In this document: piece after piece, positions 59,456 through 64,000 of the stretch
Numbering within the stretch: the first letter of the stretch is position 1
Layout: every line of letters starts with the position of its first letter
Origin: Bordetella flabilis
Lineage (GTDB): Bacteria; Pseudomonadota; Gammaproteobacteria; Burkholderiales; Burkholderiaceae_B
Direction of reading: 5' to 3'
Length of the DNA stretch: 64,000 nt
NCBI RefSeq assembly: GCF_001676725.1
Contig: NZ_CP016172.1
Coordinates: 1,364,001-1,428,000 of the forward strand
Program-made: the position numbers and the translations under genes
Notes under the pieces: model-generated
Databases searched by the model: none
What the model was told of the DNA's origin: nothing
Seen by the model: the letters and a program-made list of their open reading frames with translations, nothing else

Positions 59456-59668
59456 TTAACTGTCGTCCGCACGCACGACGTCGATCAGTTCCTCGGCGTT
59501 CATTCTTGCGTCGTCTTCAGCGTCGCGCAGCTTCATCCACGACTTATATTGTTCAGGGTCGAGTATGTCGTTGCGTTCGAAAAAGTCCATCACGGCGCAG
59601 TGCGCTTCGTGCCACCGCCGTATCGCCGTTTGCAGTTGGCCAACTTCAGGCATGTCTTCGTGCTCCAC
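59456..59668 (-). CDS. Hypothetical small acidic protein
   Basis: A 70-aa acidic protein of unknown function, predicted to be mostly alpha-helical (LQTAIRRWHEAHCAVMDFFE). It starts 11 bp after the 59680-59961 gene on the same strand, which supports co-transcription. The first start is GTG 59668; an ATG at 59653 with GGAG 9 nt upstream is an equally good choice (65 aa). No membrane segment or signal. Confidence 0.5.
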   Translation of the reverse strand: MEHEDMPEVGQLQTAIRRWHEAHCAVMDFFERNDILDPEQYKSWMKLRDAEDDARMNAEELIDVVRADDS

Positions 59669-59679
59669 AACGCGGCCGA

Positions 59680-59961
59680 CTAGGCGGAAAGTATTTTTTC
59701 CGCCAATTGTGCTTCGCGAAAGCCATCCACGATCTCGTGACCGTGCAATATGGCCGCTTCGACGGCCTGGTTCGGCGTGAATACCGATCCGCCGCTGGCA
59801 AACCTGGGAACGTCGTGGACAGTCGCGTCCTTATAAGATGCGTCGACCGGCATCACGAGCACATGCGCCGTAAATCCTGAATCGTCACCACCGGCTCCGG
59901 CGTGCCGTTGCAGTTTCGCCGTGAGGCGATAGCCTTTATAGACTTCGTTATTGATGTGCAT
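59680..59961 (-). CDS. Hypothetical small protein
   Basis: A 93-aa protein of unknown function with a beta-rich N-terminus (YKGYRLTAKLQRH) and a helix around PNQAVEAAILHGHEIVDGF. The ribosome site GGAGGTG precedes the ATG, which makes it a likely real gene. It lies 94 bp downstream of cspA on the same strand and just ahead of the 70-aa gene. I recall similar short proteins in other betaproteobacteria but cannot name a family. Confidence 0.6.
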   Translation of the reverse strand: MHINNEVYKGYRLTAKLQRHAGAGGDDSGFTAHVLVMPVDASYKDATVHDVPRFASGGSVFTPNQAVEAAILHGHEIVDGFREAQLAEKILSA

Positions 59962-60055
59962 TGCGCACCTCCGCCTTTTGTACCGGCAACGCGATTTGGC
60001 GTCGTGTACGAGACCCGGTCGCGGCCGGCCGGTACCGGCCGCAAGGGCCGTTGAT

Positions 60056-60259
60056 CTAGAGAATTCGGATCTTGGTCGCCTGCGGGCCTCGGGGCCCTTG
60101 TCCCGGCGTGTAGCTCACGCGCTGGTTTTCCTCGAGGACTTGTTCGCCGTCCCCCAGGATCTCCGACACGTGCGCGAAGAGATCCTTGCCGCCGTTCTCG
60201 GGCATGATGAAGCCGAAGCCTCGGTCGGCCTTGAACCATTTGACGATACCTGTTTCCAT
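60056..60259 (-). CDS. cspA: Cold-shock-domain protein (CspA family)
   Basis: A 67-aa single-domain RNA/ssDNA-binding protein with RNP1 and RNP2 motifs (KGFGFI-like DRGFGFI, and DLFAHVS). It acts as an RNA chaperone in this family. Start at ATG 60259 with AAGGGGAA upstream; the frame is open a further 14 codons but the domain begins here. The gene has a promoter 120-148 bp upstream, leaving an untranslated leader of about 110 nt. Confidence 0.95.
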   Translation of the reverse strand: METGIVKWFKADRGFGFIMPENGGKDLFAHVSEILGDGEQVLEENQRVSYTPGQGPRGPQATKIRIL

Positions 60260-60378
60260 GCTTTCCCCTTGATATAAGAGCCTGCGTTCGATGACAGACA
60301 TTCAAGAGAGACAGCGCGCGAAGCGCGTGGAAACGCGGGACCGAGCGGTATCAACAACACTTGAAGAATCCTTGTCCA

Positions 60379-60407
60379 ATATGGGCGCGCGATCTACCTC
60401 TGTCAAT
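60379..60407 (-). promoter_or_regulatory. Predicted cspA promoter
   Basis: Read on the minus strand, TTGACA (60407-60402) and CATATT (60384-60379) are separated by exactly 17 bp. The start would lie near 60372, leaving a leader of about 110 nt before cspA, as is common for cold-shock genes. Confidence 0.7.
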
Positions 60408-60731
60408 GTACGTTTCCATTCGACACCATTGGCCCGGTTTCGGGGAGCGATACTTGCTTGCTCCCGTTGACGCGATGCTGGCGCTTCAGTAGTCTCAGGC
60501 ATTCAATCGCCAGATACAGCCCCACTGACGGTGCGAGTCTTCATACGAGCGTACGCTGCCATTCTGCGTGCTGCGCGTGACCCACTAAGTAATGCGCTTC
60601 GGCGGTCGTGCCGCCCATTCGTTTTTCCCTCGATTTTGCGCTACATCCCACGGTTTCGCATTCCCCCAGAATGCGTGTCCGTTCTGACCGCATTGAACAT
60701 GCGGTCCTCAACATTACCAAAGGCCAAATCC
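60408..60731. other. Gene-free stretch between cspA promoter and the 54-aa gene
   Basis: 324 bp with no supported gene. It should contain the promoter of the small gene at 60732, but I could not pick out a convincing hexamer pair. Frames that cross it have no ribosome site. Confidence 0.35.
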
Positions 60732-60896
60732 ATGAAAACCGCAGCATTCACCGATATCACTACCGCGTCGGATCGATCGAGCAATGCCTCCACCCCCGAT
60801 TCTTCATCGGAGACGCAGCGTGCTGGTCATCTTTCGCCGGCTCCCGAGCAGCAGAAGCTCGACGAAGCGCGGGAGGTTGCGGCACAAGGCGGTTGA
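60732..60896 (+). CDS. Possible 54-aa Ser/Thr/Ala-rich protein
   Basis: A short frame starting at ATG 60732 with AAAGG 8 nt upstream encodes a hydrophilic, low-complexity product (for example TPDSSSETQRAGHLSPAPEQ). It has no signal or membrane segment. Two terminators follow within 75 bp, the main reason to believe that a transcript ends here. Function unknown; the frame could also be a chance opening in a small RNA gene. Confidence 0.4.
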   Translation: MKTAAFTDITTASDRSSNASTPDSSSETQRAGHLSPAPEQQKLDEAREVAAQGG

Positions 60897-60918
60897 GTTT
60901 GCAATAACACTGCGTCGG

Positions 60919-60938
60919 GCGAGACCCATCTCGCTTTT
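60919..60938 (+). terminator. Intrinsic terminator, first of two
   Basis: A 6-bp stem GCGAGA / TCTCGC with loop CCCA and TTTT, 22 bp after the 54-aa frame. Confidence 0.6.
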
Positions 60939-60945
60939 CCGTTGC

Positions 60946-60968
60946 GCGAGGCCCCTGGCCTCGCTTTT
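60946..60968 (+). terminator. Intrinsic terminator, second of two
   Basis: An 8-bp perfect stem GCGAGGCC / GGCCTCGC with loop CCT and TTTT, 7 bp past the first terminator. Confidence 0.7.
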
Positions 60969-61510
60969 CATTTGCATGCGGTTTCATCGCCCGCTGCGCG
61001 ATGCGCCCGATCTCGTCGACCGAAGCGAGGTGCGGGCCGTATCAGGATTCGGGTGGGCAACCCCGTCCACTGGAACTCCATGTTCCCAGGCGAGCCGGCC
61101 CCGGCGGCGCCCTGATCTTGCCGGGCGCCTACGTCATGCCGCCTCCCGCACGTCCATCCGGCAATCCACTCGAACTCCTCCACTAAGAAATTTCCTATTT
61201 TTCGAGCGCCGTGCGCGGCCTAGACTCCATCCCATTATGGTGTCAGTGTGACTGCATGACAGATGGTCGGACGCCGGCCCCAGGACTGGCCGTCCCACAC
61301 CGTGTCCCTGCAAGACGATCGCAAAGCGTTGCAGCAACCGCACGATGCGCGTTTCGAAACGCGTAAGGCGGCGCGGCGACGATAGCTGACGGCATCGGCC
61401 GCCGCTAGCCCCTCAGGTCACCCCGACTCCTGCGCCTTGGCGTCCTCCCGACGCTCGAACCGTTTTACCAATATCGATCGTTCGAGAGCACTCGGCCGAT
61501 CTGAGTTTCT
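60969..61510. other. 542-bp gene-free stretch upstream of the BTAD regulator
   Basis: No gene is supported. Short frames on both strands lack ribosome sites. An AT-richer patch around 61185-61260 (including TTTCCTATTTTTCG, and TGTCA and TGACA in inverted orientation about 11 bp apart) is the likeliest place for the promoter of the regulator. Confidence 0.35.
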
Positions 61511-63745
61511 ATGTCCCAAAGTCTGGATAGGCCCGTTCAAATCCACCTGCTCGGCGAGTTCCAACTCACTGTCGAAGGAGTGGACAAGACTCCCCTCATT
61601 GCGTACGCAAAGCCCAAGCTGTTGCTGGCCCTGCTCGCGCTATCGCTCGAGAAAAAGCAGTCTCGCGCCGTACTGGCGGAGCTGCTCTGGCCGAACGGCG
61701 CATCGGGCGCCCGCGCCAATCTGCGCCACGCGCTGTGCGTGCTGCGGCAGGTATTGGGTCCGATGGAGAAGGCAGTGCTGGCCACCTCCAGCACGCTTGC
61801 GCTGAACAAGGACCTCGTAACGGTCGACGTCCTGGCGCTGTGTGGGATCGGATCCTATGCCAGGCTCAATCTGGAGGATCGGCTGCGCTACGACCGTGGC
61901 GAACTCCTGGAGCACTTGGTGACCCCCGTCAATGCCGGGTTGTCGGCATGGCGCATGAGCTGGCAGTCCCGGCTGTCGCAAGAAGTCTCGCAGTGCCGGC
62001 AGGCCTATATCGCACGCCTGTGCGATGCCGGTGCAGTGCAGGAGGCCCTGGATAGTGCGCGGCAGTGGGTGCAGATCCATCCAGGCGACGAACATGCGCA
62101 TCGTGATCTGATCAGGTTGTTGCGCGACAGCGGCCGGCGTGAAGCCGCCATGAAAGCCTACGAGCACTGCGTCGCCGTCATGGGCGAATACTACGGTACG
62201 GGTCCTTCCGCCGAAACGCGGTCGCTGCTCGATATGACGCCCGGTTCGGATCGGACGATGCACGCGCCACTCTCCGGAAACGCCGATGCGCGGCCTCTCG
62301 CCGTTCTGGCCATCGCGATTGGACCGGCGGCCGACAACATGACGGTCGAAGAGACGCTGGACCAGGTACAGAAAGCGCGGCGTCGGATCATACGCTTGGC
62401 GCAGGCGGCTGGAAGGCGTGTATGCCTGGGCGCGGATGGCAACCTGGCGATCCTGTTCGGCTATCCGAGTCTCAACGAACGCGCGGCGGAGTCCGCTGCG
62501 CGGTTGGCATGCCTGATCCAGCGTTTCGGCGTGACGTCACAGGTGTCGGTTGGAATGGGTATACACGCCGACCTCGCCTGCGTGCCGCCGGACAATGGTG
62601 CGCTTCCCATGATGCTGGTGGGGCAGCGGGCGCTCCGGCTCGCCTATCTGGCCGAATCCGGCGAAACGCTGGTAACCGAATCGGCGCAGGCGCGCCTGAG
62701 CGATCGCTTCACCGTCCGTTGCGACCAGCGCTATGGCCTGCGTGTGGGCCTGCTCGAAGGTCAGGCCCAGAACATTACGGTGCACCGCATGTTCGGCCGG
62801 ACAACAGAGTTCGATATTCTCGTGCGCCGTTGGAACAGCCTGCGAGGCGGGACGCGGCCGCATGTAATGTATTTGCGCGGCGAACAAGGAATAGGCAAAT
62901 CTCTGCTTGCACAGGTATTCGCCGAGTATGTCCGCCGTGGGGGTGGAGCGGTCGTGTCGTTGCGCTGCGACCAGGAAAACCGCCACATGGAACTCCACCC
63001 CTTCCATGAATACCTGCTGCAGCGCCTCGCGGCGCATAATGCCGCGCATGACGCGGCACGGGATGCCGCCCAAGATGGCCCTGACGTTGACAGCGGCGAC
63101 GAGGATACGTCGCGTTGCTGCCGTGCCATGGAGTCGCTGGGGTACAGGATAGGCCTGGACAAGGCAGCCAGCGCCAGTTTGGCGGATCACTTCGTCACCC
63201 TGCGTGGCGCGGCGGCGAGCGGCGGTACGGGCAATGTTGCGGCAACCTCTCTGTTCGGGCCGTTGTCGACCCTGCTGCTGCATGTTGAAACGCCGGGCCA
63301 GCCCCTCCTGCTTATGGTCGATGACGCTCAGTGGGCGGACGACGCCACGCGGAATTTGCTGCGGGCCTTGCTTTTGCAGGTGCGGCAACAGCCGGTGATG
63401 ATGCTTCTGTGCGGGCGCGATCTGGACCGGGCATTGCCGGCGGACGAAACCATCACCATGCCGCCGCTCAGGCGCGACGCCATGATGCAATTGGTGAGCT
63501 GTCGCAGCAAGGACACCCGCTTGTCTCCCAAACTTCGCCGGCGCATTGTCGAAAGCGCGCGCGGCGTGCCGCTGTACGCGGAGCAGATGGTCCGCCAGAG
63601 CCCGTCGGTCATCGATGACGAGCCGACGCCGTTAATCCTCGATCTCCTCGCAGCGCGGGCGATGCACGAGCGCGAAGACGAGGCCGATACGGCGATCTCA
63701 AGAGCCGACCCGGAGCTCTCCATGCCGTTTCTGGAAGCCGACTGA
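61511..63745 (+). CDS. Multidomain regulator: winged helix-BTAD, cyclase-like domain, AAA-type ATPase
   Basis: A 744-aa protein in three parts. Residues 1-100 form an OmpR/SARP-like winged helix (IHLLGEFQLTVEGV, ARANLRHALCVLRQVLG), followed by a bacterial transcriptional activation domain to about 245 (QWVQIHPGDEHAHRDLIRLL). Residues about 258-410 resemble a class III adenylyl cyclase homology domain (GADGNLAILFGYPSLNERAA), but the first metal aspartate is not apparent, so it is probably inactive. From about 425 there is a STAND/AAA-like ATPase with Walker A GEQGIGKSLL and Walker B PLLLMVDDAQWAD. No C-terminal repeat or LuxR domain is present. The next gene is a putative type III chaperone, 142 bp on. 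Confidence 0.85.
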   Translation: MSQSLDRPVQIHLLGEFQLTVEGVDKTPLIAYAKPKLLLALLALSLEKKQSRAVLAELLWPNGASGARANLRHALCVLRQVLGPMEKAVLATSSTLALNKDLVTVDVLALCGIGSYARLNLEDRLRYDRGELLEHLVTPVNAGLSAWRMSWQSRLSQEVSQCRQAYIARLCDAGAVQEALDSARQWVQIHPGDEHAHRDLIRLLRDSGRREAAMKAYEHCVAVMGEYYGTGPSAETRSLLDMTPGSDRTMHAPLSGNADARPLAVLAIAIGPAADNMTVEETLDQVQKARRRIIRLAQAAGRRVCLGADGNLAILFGYPSLNERAAESAARLACLIQRFGVTSQVSVGMGIHADLACVPPDNGALPMMLVGQRALRLAYLAESGETLVTESAQARLSDRFTVRCDQRYGLRVGLLEGQAQNITVHRMFGRTTEFDILVRRWNSLRGGTRPHVMYLRGEQGIGKSLLAQVFAEYVRRGGGAVVSLRCDQENRHMELHPFHEYLLQRLAAHNAAHDAARDAAQDGPDVDSGDEDTSRCCRAMESLGYRIGLDKAASASLADHFVTLRGAAASGGTGNVAATSLFGPLSTLLLHVETPGQPLLLMVDDAQWADDATRNLLRALLLQVRQQPVMMLLCGRDLDRALPADETITMPPLRRDAMMQLVSCRSKDTRLSPKLRRRIVESARGVPLYAEQMVRQSPSVIDDEPTPLILDLLAARAMHEREDEADTAISRADPELSMPFLEAD

Positions 63746-63887
63746 TCGCTCCGTGTAACCGGCCTGGGCCGCGTGCCGTGCGCGGCGGCCGGGAATCGGA
63801 ACTCCCCATGGGGCGATGACACAGACCGAACCCCACGATCACGCCGAGGTTCGGTCATGCAGCAAACATCTTGCACTGGAGCGCAAC

Positions 63888-64000
63888 ATGGACGCGCGTA
63901 GTCTGATTGCGCTATTTGGCGAGGAAAGCGGCGTCCCGCTCGTCCTGGGCGACTCCGGCACCATAGACCTGATATTCGAAAACGACATTACCCTGACGCT
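63888..64000 (+). CDS. Probable CesT-family type III secretion chaperone, 3' truncated
   Basis: Only the first 37 codons are in the window. The product starts MDARSLIALFGEESGVPL and continues with an LGDSGTIDLIFENDITLT pattern, matching the N-terminal helix and first strands of CesT/SycE-type secretion chaperones (acidic, short helix, then strands that bind the effector). GGAG lies 8-9 nt upstream of the ATG. The assignment is tentative because of the truncation, but it agrees with an adjacent multidomain regulator. Confidence 0.55.
   Translation, partial: MDARSLIALFGEESGVPLVLGDSGTIDLIFENDITLT

Noticed and set aside
61134..61343. 69-codon minus-strand frame upstream of the multidomain regulator
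   Set aside because: No ribosome site, no terminator and unusual amino-acid make-up; it falls in the likely promoter region of the regulator.
1..64000. CRISPR arrays, insertion sequences and prophage genes
   Set aside because: No regularly spaced direct repeats, transposase motifs or phage structural genes were found on either strand.

Overview
The window is a high-GC betaproteobacterial chromosome segment, most like Bordetella/Achromobacter (Alcaligenaceae). The indications are a division and cell wall (dcw) cluster with a fused murE-murF gene, rnpB directly upstream of mraZ, an orphan Bug-type solute-binding protein, and the gene order DUF721 (DciA-like) - M23 peptidase - secA. I could run no database search, so the lineage is an inference from gene content and protein features.

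Layout. 1-7.5 kb: a 5'-truncated M20 amidohydrolase, pyrC, a Uup-type ABC-F ATPase, a di-haem cytochrome c peroxidase and a lipoprotein phosphoesterase. 7.6-8.1 kb: RNase P RNA and a strong intrinsic terminator. 8.2-26.6 kb: the dcw cluster mraZ-rsmH-ftsL-ftsI-murEF-mraY-murD-ftsW-murG-murC-ddl-ftsQ-ftsA-ftsZ followed by lpxC, nearly all joined by 1-11 nt overlaps and headed by a promoter carrying 10-bp-phased MraZ boxes. 26.7-31.9 kb: DciA-like protein, M23 peptidase, secA and a glyoxalase-fold protein. 31.9-35.4 kb: a GntR regulator behind a perfect 16-bp-arm palindrome, then a Bug protein and a ThDP enzyme. 35.4-45.2 kb: a cysteine-dioxygenase-like protein, a BisC-type molybdoenzyme, an Lrp regulator, ChaC, a thioesterase-mgtE pair, a YeiH exporter with a divergent LysR regulator, and a second M20 amidohydrolase. 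45.2-55.1 kb: an acyl-CoA ligase, an inositol monophosphatase, mnmC, a degenerate GH31 protein and metNIQ.

55.2 kb to the end: a tRNA-Lys(UUU) with a clear promoter, then more accessory content. This comprises a PNPOx-fold protein, a LysR regulator divergent from an alpha/beta hydrolase and a DUF1348 protein, two unknown small proteins downstream of cspA, a possible 54-aa protein with tandem terminators, a 744-aa multidomain (winged helix-BTAD-cyclase-like-ATPase) regulator, and the start of a probable CesT-family type III secretion chaperone. The right edge may be the start of a type III secretion locus, but only one truncated gene of it is visible.

Functionally, the dcw block makes lipid II and the division machinery. 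Mur ligases, MraY, MurG and Ddl supply the precursor, FtsW/FtsI polymerise and crosslink it, and FtsQLAZ form the divisome, with LpxC starting lipid A synthesis next door. Several genes at 35-55 kb handle sulfur compounds (thiol dioxygenase-like, S-oxide reductase-like, glutathione cyclotransferase, putative sulfite/sulfate exporter, methionine importer). No insertion sequence, integrase or CRISPR array was seen.
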